This document shows positions 1-11,970 of a DNA stretch of 64,000 bases, piece after piece. How positions within the stretch are numbered: position 1 is the stretch's first letter; the number at the start of each line of letters is the position of its first letter. Below the pieces are notes generated by a model. That model had not been told where the DNA came from. It saw only the letters and a program-made list of their open reading frames with translations, and ran no database searches. This DNA comes from Nageia nagi (taxonomy: Eukaryota > Pinophyta). The stretch covers positions 117,304,001 through 117,368,000 of the forward strand of contig JBITNC010000001.1 of NCBI GenBank assembly GCA_050084985.1, read 5' to 3'. The translations under genes were made by a program, and so were the position numbers.

Positions 1-529
1 CTCATGTGCTACTTTGAAATATTTATGCTATGTTTGTTAGGTGGAATCAAATTGAAAACATACAAAGAATGATAATAAATATAAGTAATAATATAAGATT
101 AATAAATTAGTACAATTGACACAAAAAAATACATAGTAGAAACTAAATAAATTGTAGTCAAAATAATATCAATATCAAGTCAATTTCAAATAAACTAATG
201 GAAAATTGGAACCAAAAAAGAACTATAAAAATAATTTTTTGGATGGAATGAAAAATTATAGTATTACATAATATAATATTAAACTTTAAAGTGAAAAAAT
301 TTGATATGTTTAATAATGATGAGATGTAAGAGTCTTAGAATCTAGGCTATACAAGTTGCCTAGAGATCACTATCAAATGATTCCTAACACAATAAATCAC
401 CTAAAGATAATGAGTAATTATGATATAAAGGGATTATTTGAAGAAATATAGACATCCTTAGATTGAAGAATTTGTGTAGGATACTCATGCTTGGATTTTC
501 AATATGATGAGTGTAAAATCTACTCATCA
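1..529. other. AT-rich sequence, no gene seen
   Basis: No open frame resembling a protein and no RNA gene is visible. The sequence is AT-rich with short homopolymer runs and gives way to a degenerate minisatellite at about 530. Confidence 0.5.
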
Positions 530-875
530 TCTCTTTAGTAATCCTGGTTGTAGCTCAATATTAACCCAGTTGTAGCTCAATATCGACCTAGTTTTATCTC
601 AATGTTACCTCAATTTCAAAAGGTTTCAATGTTGAATTGACTATAAGGAATGCTACTAACCTAACTATGAAAGTAATGTTTCCAACCTTACTATGGAAGA
701 ATATTTCTAACCCAAATACAAAAGGAATGCTACTAACCTCGTAGCAAAAGAAATATTGCTAACTTGATTGTAGAAGAAATTTTTTCAACTCAACTATGGA
801 AGGAATAGTACCTACCTAATTGTTTAAGGAATGCTACTGATAAAATATTAGAAGGATTTATAGTAAATTGATTAC
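530..875. repeat. Degenerate minisatellite, left part (interrupted by element A)
   Basis: The phrase 'gttgtagctcaatat' recurs at about 540-620. Variants of 'ggaatgctactaacctaact' then recur about every 27-30 bp up to about 840. Similar units ('ggaatgcttttaacctaact', 'ggagtgttgttgacctggtt') resume at 9300-9360, directly beyond element A. The array was therefore one block that A split. Confidence 0.6.
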
Positions 876-880
876 AAAAT
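876..880. repeat. Target-site duplication of element A, left copy (AAAAT)
   Basis: Five bases, matched by 9278-9282 at the other end of the element; five is the usual length for copia integrases. Confidence 0.85.
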
Positions 881-1149
881 TGAGAGAATTGAACTATAAC
901 ATAAGCAACTCTAAACTACCAAGATCACATGAAAGCTCACAATTCCCATATAACAAACCCACAAAGCAATCTCATAACACAACAGAAGATGTAAGTGGTT
1001 CCTCCAACTAGGAGTACATCCACTAACTAGATCTTTACTTCAATCATAAATACAACTTGCTTACAATCCTCCTAATCTCAACTCATAAGCACTATCCTAT
1101 AGCATAACTTTACTCCATAATTGGTGTGTGATTACAAAGAGGGGGCCTT

Positions 1150-1159
1150 CTATTTATAG
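1150..1159 (-). promoter_or_regulatory. TATA box in the 3' LTR of A
   Basis: CTATAAATAG on the minus strand. The same motif sits at the matching place in the other LTR (9047-9056) and in the LTRs of B and C, so it is the likely core promoter of the family. Confidence 0.7.
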
Positions 1160-1284
1160 GCTAAAATCCCTCTTTGGATCACCCTTTTACGCAATATACA
1201 AAAGCATGATATGCATATTCTTTTACTCAAGGGACATGGTCATGACATGGAGTGTAGGACAAGTTACATTATCATATTCACTTA

Positions 1285-1319
1285 AATACTTAAGGTATCA
1301 AATGATACCCTTAAGTATT
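1285..1319. repeat. U3 palindrome in the LTR of A
   Basis: AATACTTAAGGTATCA and TGATACCCTTAAGTATT form arms of 16-17 bp separated by two bases, with one unpaired C. The same palindrome is in both LTRs of B (20313-20347 and 28088-28122). Confidence 0.75.
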
Positions 1320-1380
1320 AGTGAACTTACATAGAATGTTATTACATAACCTTTACAATAATGTATTATACATTCCAACA

Positions 1381-1390
1381 CTCCTCCTTA
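1381..1390 (-). other. Polypurine tract of element A
   Basis: TAAGGAGGAG on the minus strand, directly before the 3' LTR. This is the expected priming site for plus-strand DNA synthesis. Confidence 0.85.
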
Positions 1391-1756
1391 ATGCAATATT
1401 GCTATAAAGTGAATAAGAGAGAAGAAAGAGAGAAAGTAAGAGAGTTACCCTCCAAATAGATACAACGAAGATGAGAACTTTTTATATATTTGTGAAGTAA
1501 GAAAGATCTAGTTTGATACTCACTACTTTGCCAAATACAATCATTAACCACAACCAGTTTCAATGTACATGAAGTAGTCATCCAATTAGAAGTCATGAAG
1601 AGTCTCTAAGAGCTTGCATACCTGAGGTAAGTAACCTGCAATCTCAAAAGAACCTGCAAGTCTTAAGCAGCTCAAATAACAAGATTAGTTAGATGCAACA
1701 TATTCAATCAACAAAGATAGATGAATCAATAAAATGCCATCATGAACTGATCAATG

Positions 1757-1805
1757 GTGCACTATGAGTCATCACAAATATGCCAAGCCAAAAACTCATA
1801 GTCAC
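1757..1805 (-). other. Conserved 3' hairpin of element A
   Basis: On the minus strand GTGACTATGAGT and ACTCATAGTGCAC pair around a loop of about 24 nt. B and C carry the same hairpin at the same distance before the polypurine tract (27601-27650 and 44364-44411), and B has a compensated base pair in the stem. Confidence 0.65.
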
Positions 1806-1849
1806 TTGTTGTATATAAAATATGTTTTGATTATCATTACAAAATAGAG

Positions 1850-2020
1850 CATGCACATACAAGTTCCTCATATATGGATAACTGAATAGTGCCAAAAGAC
1901 ACATAAGAGTTCCTCACATATGGATAACTAAACAATGCTATATTGGCCAATATTTTTGCTTTAAAAATTTGTAAAACAAGTTTCCCACGTAGAGCAAACT
2001 TACCATGAAGGTGTACAACA
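1850..2020 (-). repeat. Short repeats and hairpin in the 3' untranslated zone of A
   Basis: Two copies of a unit containing 'cagttatccatat' and 'gaggaact' lie at about 1855-1935. A single stem-loop (AAGTTT...AAACTT around CTCTACGTGGG) lies at about 1975-2005. These correspond to the expanded arrays in B (27285-27569) and C (43560-44340). Confidence 0.6.
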
Positions 2021-2091
2021 AAATAAACACTATATAAGACAAAATTATCCTAGAGGTGTTGTCATCACAAACATGAATTCAACATAAGAAT

Positions 2092-5000
2092 TCAAACTTC
2101 ACCCCCCCTTGAGGGTAACTTCACCAACCTAATAGTGTACCTAAGCTTATAGAATTGAGCTTCTAGGAGGGGATTGGTGAACAAATTAGTAGAGTTCAAG
2201 GTGGATGGACAATACTCTAGGTGGATGATGTTATCAAGAACCTTCTCTTTATAAAATGGGCATGGATTTCCATATATTTTGTTATTTGATGGAATACAAG
2301 ATTCTTAGCCAAAGAAATAGTTTATTGATTATCTAATAAAATAAAAGATAAACCACTTAATTCATACCCAATTTGTTTCAGAAGATGCCTTAGCCAAATG
2401 GCTTCCTAGGTTGCAATAGACATGACACAATATTTAGCTCCTATGGTGGAAAGAGAAATAGTAGGTTGCTTCTTGGAAGCCCAAGAGATAGCACCTGAAC
2501 CAATGCTAAACACATATGCAGAGGTTGATTTTCTATCATGTCTATCTCCCCCATAGTTATAATTTGAGAATATAAAGAGAACAAATGAGGGCAAATTAGA
2601 ATACATGAGAGCAAGATCCTTAGTCCTTGCAACATACCTCAAGATTTTCTTAATAGCATTGAGGTGTTCAACATATGGTTTCTGTATGAATCATGCCATC
2701 AAATTCACTACAAAGGCAATATATGGCATGGATATAGTCAAATACAAAAGACTACCAATTAATTGCCTATAAGCTATAACATCAGCTAATCGAGAGTTGG
2801 AGCTCAAAGAAATAGTGATTCCAAGAGAGATTGGGATCATAGCATATCTACATTCCTCTATTTCAAATTTCTATAAGATGTCTGATATATACTTAGATTG
2901 ATTGAGATAAGTACAATCCTTGTATTGATACACTTGCATTCCAAGATAGTAGCGCAAGAGACCAAGATTAATCATTTCAAATGTTGCCTTAAGTTTGGAT
3001 ATGCACTCTTGAATGATTTCATCATTATTTTTAGTAATCAAAAGATCATCCACATAAAAGAGAATCAAGACCACATCTTTTCCTTGATTGAGCATATATA
3101 GATCAAAGTTAGGAAAAACACTTGGAGAAACTAATGTCTACAAAAATACCTTGAAATATTCATGTACTAGGCTCTATGTGCTTGCTTAAGTCCATATAAT
3201 GACTTCTTTAGCTTGCACACAAAGGATTCTTTGCCTTCCATAATAAACCATTTTGGGTGATTCATAAAGATTTCCACATCTAAATCACCATTGAGAAATG
3301 AACTCTTAACATCAAGTTGAAAAAATTTCTATCTTTGAGCTACAGAAAGAGCAAGGATAATTCTCATCGTAGGCATCTTTGCCATGGGAGTAAAGGTTTT
3401 CTCATAATCTACATTGTATTTCTAAGAAAAACCTTTGGCCAATAACCTTAATTTATATTTCTCAATATCTCCAACTGAATTGAATTTGAACTTGTAGATC
3501 CACTTATTACCAATCACATTCTTCTCATTAAGATAAGAAACCAAATCTCAAGTTTTATTTTTCATAAGCACCTCATACATAGCTTCCATCTAGCACTCAT
3601 GCTTAGAAGCTTCTTTGAAGGTTGAGGGCTCATGCTTGTTGTCAATCTTGGCAAATAAGGATTTGTTCAAGGTCATGCTCCTTGTTACCATTTGTGTTGA
3701 AGAATTTTGTTCCTATGGTGACTTATCTAGATTAATATTTAACTAGCTAGGTGCAACTGAAGAGTCTTCTAGATCATCAACATCCTCATTAGAAGCAGAT
3801 TCTTCAAGAAGTTCATTGAACTTTATATCCTTTCAAATAAACATAGCTTTGTAGGATGGAGAGTAGAGCATGTAGCCTCTATGTTGACTATCATAACTCA
3901 CAAAGATGTATTTTTTAGCTTTTTTATCTAACTTCTTCCTTTTCTTAGAAATAATGTAGGAGAATGCTTCACAACCAAACACCCTAAGGTTTGAAATGTT
4001 AGGTTTTCTTCCTGACCATGTCTCAAAAGGAGTTTTACCTTGAACAACTTTTGTGGGACACCTATTCAAAGTGTAAATAATAGAGATCATAGCTTCACCC
4101 CATAAGAAACTAGGAAGATTACCCAAACATGCATCTAGCCATTTACATAATTATCTTATTTTTCTTTTTAGCAACACCATTCTGTTGAGGAGTGTATGGA
4201 ATTGTAAATTGCCTCTTGATTCCATATTTAGCACAATAGTCATTGAACTCATTGCTATTATATTATCCTCCATTATCTAATCTCAACATCTTGATTTTAA
4301 GGTTAGTTTGATTTTCAACAAAGGCCTTAAAAATATTAAAACTATCAAAGGTTTTATCCTTTTGCTCAAGTAGATACCCAAAGGTCATCCTACTAAAATC
4401 ATCAATGAAGGCCAAAATGTAAGATGCTCCTCCAAGTGACTTAGTCTGAAATAGACCTATCAAATCTTAATGCACAAGTTGAAGAGGTTGAGATTCTCTT
4501 GTTGCCTTATCATTTTCAAATTTTTTTCTATGCATCTTGCCAAGAATGCACTTCTTACATAGACCAACTGAAGGAGAAATTAAAGGCAAACCTTCCATAA
4601 GTTCTTGGTCTTTCATGACTTGAATACTCTTATGGTTAAGGTGTCCTAAATGTTGGTGCCAAATATTGACACATATTTGATGGAACTTGATTCACAATGT
4701 AGAGGTTATATTTCACTTATCCTTTAACCAAAATGGTAAGTCCTTTCTTAATGCACTAGGATTGAGATTTGAACTCAAAAGAGTACCCTTTTCTAGCAAC
4801 TTGGATCATGAAGAGAAGGTTCATCATAAGCTTAGGAACATAGAGCACATTGTCAAGAACCTTTCTATGAATCCACACACTCCCAATTCCTTGTACTTCA
4901 AGAGTAGAGTTATCACCTATCACAACCGCATCTTTTTTATACTTGTGAAAGTTCTCAAAATTTTTTTTTCAAAGCATAGGTGATTAGTGCAACCAGAATC

Positions 5001-6038
5001 AACAATCCAATTAGAAGAAAAAAATCAAGACAATGAGTATAGCATTGCAATAAAACCAACTTGAATATTCTTCTTTCCTTTGAAGTTCTTTACATTTCCA
5101 TTATCTTTATTCTTTTTCACTCTTTTCTTTCTATAGCAATCAACTTCTTTATGACCTTGGGTGCTATAATAGTTACAATTACCATCAAAATTTTTCTTAG
5201 GATATGGATTGTTTGCTTTACCTTTTTCATATCTTTGCTTGAAGTGGTTGTTGTTACCATTATTTTTGCTGCTATTGTTATTCTTGTTGTTTCTGTTGTT
5301 GCCATTGTTCCTATTGCTATTGTTACTATTGCCTCTTTTCTCAAACTTTTTGGAGGAAGAAGGATAAAATTTCTTTTGATGGTTGAACTTATTTTTGAAA
5401 GGAGTTTTGGTTGCTTCAAGAGCAATGTTATTATCCTTAGGAGAAGAAATCAACACCTTATTGTTAAAGGTTTTCTCATGCTTCAAAAGGTGCTTAGAAA
5501 GGTTCTCAAGGGAGAAGACCTATTCTTTATCATTAATCCTAGTTTCTGTAAGTGTTACAAAGTTTTCAAACTTTGAAGAAAAGATTTGAAGGATGATGAA
5601 GACCATGAACTCATCATTGATCCAATTGCACCCACAAGCAACAAGTTGGGTCTTTAGGTCAATGATTTTATTCAAAAAGAATGCAACATTTTCATCTTCC
5701 CTTTGACAAGATTGAAGCAACTTTTGGATAATGGTAAACCTTCTTGAAAAATTTGAACCAAGGTACATTTGCTTAAGCTTATCCCAAGCTTCCTTCATTG
5801 AGGTTAAAGAGGAAATCATCAGGAGCACATCATCAAAAACTACATGATAAATCATGGAGGTTGCTAACTCATTCTTTGTGTTGTAAGCCTCTAATGCCTT
5901 CTCATTTGTAGGAGGTACAAGGTTCTCATTCACTATTTGCCAAAGCTTCCTTATCTGCAATTCAACTCTTATCCATGGTTCTCAAATTCCAAAGTAAGAA
6001 CCATTAAGAATATGTTTGGGTAAAAAGGAGTCTCCCAT
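2092..6038 (-). pseudogene. Copia gag-pol polyprotein, element A (broken)
   Basis: Relic of the whole polyprotein. The start is taken at ATG 6038 (peptide MGDSFLPKHIL), which aligns with the gag starts of B and C. Gag (about 6038-5030) has the UBN2-like region 'KEAWDKLKQMYLGS' and a degenerate zinc knuckle after an Asn-rich stretch. Integrase pieces are visible at 4463-3833 ('YILAFIDDFSRMTFGYL', 'LRLDNGG', 'RPTKVVQGKTPFETW'-like). Reverse transcriptase is at about 3500-2870, with 'LFYVDDLLITKNND' near 3060. RNase H begins near 2600 ('DRKSTSAYVFSIGSGAISW') and the frame ends in GSEV then a stop at 2092. A TGG-to-TGA stop is present at about 5985, with many more stops and frameshifts downstream. 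It cannot encode an active protein. Confidence 0.88.
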
Positions 6039-6229
6039 TTGCTACACAATAATGTGAAATAATAAGCATGTGATTCAATAAACAACATTATATGTTTAAG
6101 TTTTAACCAAGTAAGTAATACATGTTTCATTTAAATAACTAAGACATGCTTCATTTGATTCACTAGTGTAAATGTTTTACAACTTAAATAATAATCCATG
6201 TACCCAAATACATTTCTCATCTCAAGAAT

Positions 6230-6730
6230 CATAGATGTAGAGTGACATTATTGAGGTTTGTTTTCTTATCTAAAATTAGGCCTTCATTTGGATGCCCACA
6301 TAAGAGAAGCCCAAGTACTACCAATCCTTAACTAGTTTTCCTTGGTCAGTATTATACTTTCTCATATGGAGAAGTACCTACTATTTTTCAAGGTTATGAT
6401 GTTTATTAGATCGACCAAATTATTAATATTGATTAGGTTTCAAGTTATCCTCCATGGTTATTAGGATAATCCTTGAATGAACATATGGACATGTGGTATC
6501 ACTACACACATGCTTGTCCACCTATTAGAGTTATGTACAAACCAATAGAGTACTTAGGGATAATTGAGAAGTATAAAATTTTCACCATTTGGATTGTCAA
6601 ACTTAAAGGCTCTAGTCCACCTGTCCTCACCTCATGGCTCCCCAAACAAGTCATGTTGCGAAATGTATGTGTGGATGTGTTCATTTTAGGGGGTTTCTCA
6701 AATCAATATTTGCATAGGAAAATAAATCAA
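6230..6730 (-). other. Conserved leader core of element A
   Basis: About 450-500 bp directly upstream of gag that aligns closely with 23060-23510 in B and 39105-39540 in C, while the leader further upstream is poorly conserved. It includes the stretches that read 'ccgcacgtccattca' and 'ggtgaactggttgagga' in B or C. No shared long open frame is evident. A role in RNA packaging, dimerisation or translation of gag is inference. Confidence 0.7.
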
Positions 6731-8776
6731 AGTGTGAAACATGAAGTAAAAGAGCATAAGTAAAACATCATCCATTCAAAATTTGAAACCTAAGTATTCA
6801 ATAAGTTTTGTTTACCAACCCCTAAAGGACATCTTTACATCATTCCTAATTTTGCACAAGTTCATTTTTCATAACGAAGTAAAAAAAATTGGAGTTATCA
6901 AAGATTCTATAAAAATGCATCATTTTCACAAGTATAAAAGTTTTTTAGTGATAAATATGTACTTTAAGCATAAAGGATCTAAATGTTTAAGTAAAGAGAT
7001 TCATAAATATTTCCCCCCTTTTTACTTAAAAGGAAGATCCCTTCAATAAATGCTCAGTATAGTAAAAAAAATGCAAGCAAACAAATTTATCACTTAAAAA
7101 AAATGTCACGTTTATACTTTTAAAAATTGTATTCCTATCAATGTAAAAATTTCTCCTTAATACCATATATCTAAAAGTATAATTACTTGAACTAATTTTT
7201 TTTTAGTTTTGACCCTTTATTTAAAAAAAAAAAGACAACTCATCATAGTTAATGAGTTCAACCTAGAGTAATGATGGGTTAAGCAAATTAAATTCTTGAC
7301 TAAGGAAAAGTGCTTAAAAGAATTTAAATTACCATCATTTAACCTATCTACAAATCCTACAAGGAATTAAATGAAGGAAGAAAATCCTCATGCCACTTTA
7401 TACAATTGAGTTAGCAAGTGAGAGATGATGGTTTTTTGAAAAACAAAGTCAAGCAAGCAAGTAAAGTAATAATTAAAAAAGAAATTTAATGGCAATAAGG
7501 GAGAAAGATGGTCATTGACAAGGAGGAGGTGGTTTGGTAGCACAAGGGACCTGAGCACAGATGAGGAGGGACCTGCATGTGAGGGGTGGGAGGAAGGAGC
7601 AGTTGAAGGCTAGTCATGCATTTGGATAGCAAGGAGAACCAATGATGGGGATGGGAAGCTTCCAGTAGGAGCTTCTCCTCATGGCATGGAGCAACTATTT
7701 ATCAGGTGTCTTAAAAAAAGCAAAGGGAAAGAGCAGAAAGGGTGAGGAGAGAGGCCATGCACAGAGAGAAGAGGTGCGAGTTAAGGTGAGAGTGGAAAGG
7801 GAGAGGAGAGAGGCCATGCACATAGGGAGAAAGAACCAGCTAGAGATTATTACTTCACTTCTAGCAAAAATAACAAAAACACTAACAACTCATAAGGGAT
7901 TTTAAGAGAATAAAAAGCCTTACCCCGTAAGAAGATTGGGAGCAAAATCCCAGGCTATGCAATCTACATGAGAGCTGAGAGGGAAGATGCAATGCTATAG
8001 GGGGTCTACTAATAGAGGGCACCAAGAATATTTTAGCCCTTTAACTACCATCACAAGCCACCAGAGAAAAAAGGATTTGCCATGCCATTGCTAGGTAGGC
8101 AAGCAACACTATGGTCAATAAAAAAGCTTCAAACAAGGGGTTTTCTCACCTAAAAAATTAGTCACTGTTGACCTTCTTCTTACAAAAATTCCAAGAAAGA
8201 AAAAAATTGATTTGAGTATATGGTCACACAATGAAATTTTGTAAACAAAATATTGTTTTTGTTAGAAAGAAAAAAACTTTCTCCCTCCTCCCTTTTTTTA
8301 ATTTTGTATTTTACAACTATATCAAAATATTTGTTAAACAAAAAAACTCTATATATTTTGTTTAATACCACATTAATGTAAAAAAAATAGGTATATATTT
8401 AAAAAATGCTCTCAAAAATAAACTAAATGTAAGGATAAATAAGCTTTACAAAAAAAAGTGGGAGCCCTTCTCCTTAATGTTTTTTTTTTTTTTTAAATGG
8501 CTTAGTGAGAAAAGTGCAATTTTTAATATACTAAACTTAATTAACAATATGGTCATTAGAGGTTAGTATAAAGCAAATGCAACATATTAGTATTTTAGCC
8601 ATCTTTTTAAAAAAAAATTACTAACACATGAATCAAAGATTGTTAGTATCATTAGAAAAGGTATAATGAAGAACATTATACGGTCTCTTCATTTTACCTC
8701 ACAAGAGTAAGTTGAGAAGTGAAGATCACCAAGATGTAGCTCCCACACCAAGGATGTGAAGATGAGCTTCCAAGGA
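6731..8776 (-). other. Variable 5' leader of element A with a non-shared insert
   Basis: AT-rich leader containing a more GC-rich segment at about 7490-8165 that I cannot match to B or C. This segment carries a local direct repeat ('gagagaggccatgcaca' at about 7750 and 7808). I recognise no gene in it. B and C have other unrelated GC-richer segments at the corresponding place. Confidence 0.55.
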
Positions 8777-8788
8777 GCTCTGATACCA
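8777..8788 (-). other. tRNA-iMet primer-binding site of element A
   Basis: TGGTATCAGAGC on the minus strand, two bases inside the 5' LTR. This is the usual copia complement of the initiator methionine tRNA 3' end. Confidence 0.9.
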
Positions 8789-8790
8789 TA

Positions 8791-9277
8791 TGAGAGAATT
8801 AAACTAGAACATAAGCAACTCTAAACTACCAAGATCACATGAAAGCTCACAATTCACATCTAACAAACTCACAAAGTAATCTCACAACACAACACAAGAT
8901 GTAAGTTGTTCCTCCAACTAGGAGAACATCCACTAACTAGATATTTACTTCAATCATAAATACAACTCCTAATCTCAACTCCTAAGCACTATCCTATAGC
9001 ATAACTTTACTCCACAATTGGTGTGTGATCACAAAGAGGGAGCCTTCTATTTATAGGCCAAAATACCTCTTTGGATCACCCTTTTACCCAATGTACAAAA
9101 GCATGACATACACATCCTTTTACCTAAGGGGCATGCTCATGAAATGGAGTATAGGACAAGTTACATTATCATATTCACTTAAATAATTAAGGTATCAAAT
9201 GATACCCTTAAGTATTAGTGAACTTACATAGAAGATTATTACATAACCTTTACAATAATGCATTATACATTCCAACA
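8791..9277 (-). repeat. 5' LTR of element A
   Basis: 487 bp, TG...CA bounded on the minus strand, with a TATA box at 9047-9056. It pairs with 881-1380. Confidence 0.92.
9047..9056 (-). promoter_or_regulatory. TATA box in the 5' LTR of A
   Basis: CTATAAATAG on the minus strand, the probable promoter for the element's genomic RNA. Confidence 0.7.
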
Positions 9278-9282
9278 AAAAT

Positions 9283-10356
9283 GAATGTTTTTGACTCAAT
9301 TACAAGAGGAATGCTTTTAACCTAACTATTTAAGGAGTGTTGTTGACCTGGTTGTGGAAGAAATAATGTGAAGTTAACTGGGAAGTAATGCTATAATTTG
9401 AATATAGAAAACATTCAAATATAGATGTGTAGTAATAACCTAACCATAGAATAACATATAATTTTTTTTTATTATAGATAATAAATGCTACCAAACTAGT
9501 TATATATATTATAAAAAAGAAAAAAAAATAGGAAGTTAAAAAAACATAAGAAGATGAAACATCAAATGATGGGAAGATAGAAGATCAAGAATCTAGGTAG
9601 TTGGAAGGTAAAACATCAATTAAAAATATATAAATATGAGTTCATCCTCATTTTTAATGGTAATGAATGAATGAATGAAGGAGAGTTTAAGAACATTTTA
9701 TAGAGCTGGTGATAAGAGTTGGTTTAAAGTTGTTAGAGATTACTAGGGCCATCTTTGTGCAACTATTTTGTTCATTTTTAGAGGTAGAAGTGCTTAGGAA
9801 TACAATGATTATTATTCATTTTGGTGATCAATATATATCTAAGCTCATTAAATGTTATTTTTTCCTCCATATTAGGTTTTTTCCATTGTAAATATTTTAT
9901 CAAAATTTATGAGAAAATTTTGTTTCTTTAGTCATATTTTCCAAAATTTACATAACATAATTTTCTTAATTAATATATATATTTAAGATCTAGAAAGATA
10001 AATTATATTGGTGATTATATATACTATGGTATCAAAAAATAATATGGTCCTATATACTTAGATGAATTCACATAACTAGATCATAAATGCCATAAGGTGA
10101 TGAAGGTCTAGAGGGTTATCGATATGAAATTGGAAGCAGAAGTTGGATTATAGATATTAGGTATGGAGACATGGATGGACATTATAATGATTAATAAGAG
10201 ATAATAGTCATGAATATAGATATGAATGTAGAAAATATTTATCTCAACATAGAAAAATCATAACCATGATGGGTTAGAAACTTGTAGTAGAGAAGAAACA
10301 ATAAAAAAGTAGAAAGAAACCAAGATGCTGCATGCCCTTCTTCCATACCTTTCAAA
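9283..10356. other. Minisatellite remainder and AT-rich sequence
   Basis: The first 140 bp or so continue the minisatellite found left of element A. The rest is AT-rich, includes a short 'aatgaatgaatgaatgaa' run near 9660, and shows no gene that I can support. Confidence 0.5.
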
Positions 10357-11850
10357 GTAGAGGTGAAATTTGATATTCCTACATCTAGAGGAGAATTTGA
10401 TACAAAGAAATTGAATAATTACTGAAGCAATTGAAGGTCTATTGCCATGTAAAAGGAGTTACTTAATAGGAACAAAAAATATATTTTGCAAGGCACAAGA
10501 TGGGAGGTCATGCATTGGTTTGGTGGGAAATTCAAGTAAAATATCTCAAGCATGATTTTTTTTAAATTAATAGGGTTAATTTTGTATTAATAAATAAAAT
10601 ATGGAGTTTTAAGGATCTCCAAAACCTTTACAATGAGATTTCATATTGGAAGTTCATCCTTCTTCTATTTCTCCTAAATTTTCTCTGTTGCTTCATTTTG
10701 CTAGCTCAAAATATACTAAACATCATAGAGAATAATTGTTCAGATTTATGGCTACATTCAAATTCATTTGTTTCATCATACAACATATGATTATATTATA
10801 TTTATTATGAAAATAAATTAACCATATACCACCTATTCAAACTATAGTGAGAAAAAACTTAGGAGAATTAAGCATTCCCTCTTCAATCCTCTAATTTCTT
10901 TCCTAGACTATTGTCAAGCTGAAGGATTATTAACTCTTGCTCTTTGGAGAAGATAAAATTTATATTTTTGTAATAATCCTTTAAAAACTTGTTATACATA
11001 ATATTTTGCATCAACTCTTTGAATTATAAAATTTCTGTAATATTATCAAATATTGGACTCTGTTGGCCTCCCTACAGTATAACCACAACAAGTATCCTCT
11101 TATGAATCTCTTAAGCATGATAAGTAAACACCTACTTCATCCAAGGAACATTTCAAAGACTTATTCAAAGAAATTTTTTATCCTCTCATCCACCATAATA
11201 AACAAATGATGAAGTGGGAAATCTTTAAGTAGGGAAAAGGGAAAATTGTACAAGAGTACACGACTAAATTTAGACAACAAGATATTTTGTTGGGTATCTC
11301 TCTTAAATACTTACAAGTATTAACAAAATATATTGGAGGATTTCATAATCACCTAAGGGGGACATAATGTCTCTTAATCCTACCAATATCAATTAAATGG
11401 ATTTTAAAGCACAATACCTTGAAGAAGATAGAGAACTAAGGTAGTAAAACCACATCTCTAAAGAGAATCACCAAGGGTAGAAAAAGGAATAGTATAAGGA
11501 TAAGATAAAAGTAAAAATCATAAGAAAATAAAATAATTGTAACCATAAAAAATAATTATGAAAAGAGGCACTAAAAACATTATAATAATGATGGTCATAT
11601 TAAGGATAAGTTTTAGAAGCTTTACCCATAACTTGCTTCACATGGAAGAAAGATGAAGAATCATGAAAAGAAGACTTCCATGATAATTTTGAGTTAGATG
11701 AGAAGATTTATGTTGCAACTCAAGTCGTTGAAAAATCTAAGAATGAGGAGTGTGGTGAGGAGTGGAGGACATGACTCTTTCATATTAGGATTCAATCCAT
11801 GAAAAAATGAATTAACTCATTCTTTATTTTAGGGTCACAAGTAAATATCA
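10357..11850 (+). pseudogene. Ty3/gypsy gag and protease relic
   Basis: Translations in shifting frames resemble plant Ty3/gypsy gag. 'VEVKFDIPTSRGEFDTKKL' begins at 10357. 'GHALVWWE' is at about 10505-10530. The gag core resumes at 11158 ('DLFKEIFYPL') and runs through 'KGKIVQEYTTKFRQQ' and 'YIGGFHNHLRGT' (about 11230-11370). A weak zinc-knuckle-like region ('GHIKDKF') lies near 11590. The start of a retropepsin-like region ('LFHIRIQ', then 'LGSQVNIIF') is at about 11776-11852. Stops and frameshifts are frequent, and an unrelated stretch interrupts gag at about 10560-11157. Reverse transcriptase, RNase H and the integrase core are missing. Assignment is by motif recall, not by search. Confidence 0.72.
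10560..11157. other. Unidentified insert inside the gypsy gag relic
   Basis: About 600 bp of AT-rich sequence separates two parts of gag that should be adjacent. No terminal repeats or target duplication could be made out, so the insertion mechanism is unknown. Confidence 0.45.
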
Positions 11851-11884
11851 TTTTTGAATAATGGTTATGCCTCTTTGAAATGAG

Positions 11885-11970
11885 GGCTAAGGGAAAGGGG
11901 AAGGGGAAGGGGAAGTGGAAGTGGTGGGGGGAAGGGGTGTGGTAGAAGGTGAAGGGGATAGGGAAGGTGT
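11885..11970 (+). repeat. GGGGAA-type purine-rich repeat
   Basis: Repeated GGGGAA/GGAAGT units on the plus strand, abruptly GC-rich compared with the surroundings. It sits at the point where the gypsy protease relic stops. Confidence 0.75.

Larger units (their letters stand above)
881..1380 (-). repeat. 3' LTR of element A
   Basis: Reads TGTTGGAATG...CTCA on the minus strand, 500 bp. It contains a TATA box at 1150-1159 and a U3 palindrome at 1285-1319. Compared with the right LTR it holds about 13 extra bases near 1050-1065. Confidence 0.92.
876..9282 (-). mobile_element. Ty1/copia LTR retrotransposon, element A (full length, degenerate)
   Basis: A complete copia element on the minus strand. 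It has two LTRs (881-1380 and 8791-9277), a tRNA-iMet primer-binding site inside the right LTR, a gag-pol relic, and a polypurine tract beside the left LTR. The 5-bp target duplication AAAAT lies at 876-880 and 9278-9282. By eye the LTRs differ at about 35 positions plus one 13-14 bp indel, roughly 7%, so this is the oldest of the three related elements (A, B, C). The coding part is broken by stops and frameshifts and cannot make a polyprotein. The leader between the primer-binding site and gag is unusually long, about 2.7 kb. Confidence 0.93.

Noticed and set aside
5061-5576. A 171-codon plus-strand open frame
   Set aside because: It is antisense to the Asn-rich gag region of element A; its hydrophobic text is the mirror of AAT/AAC codons.
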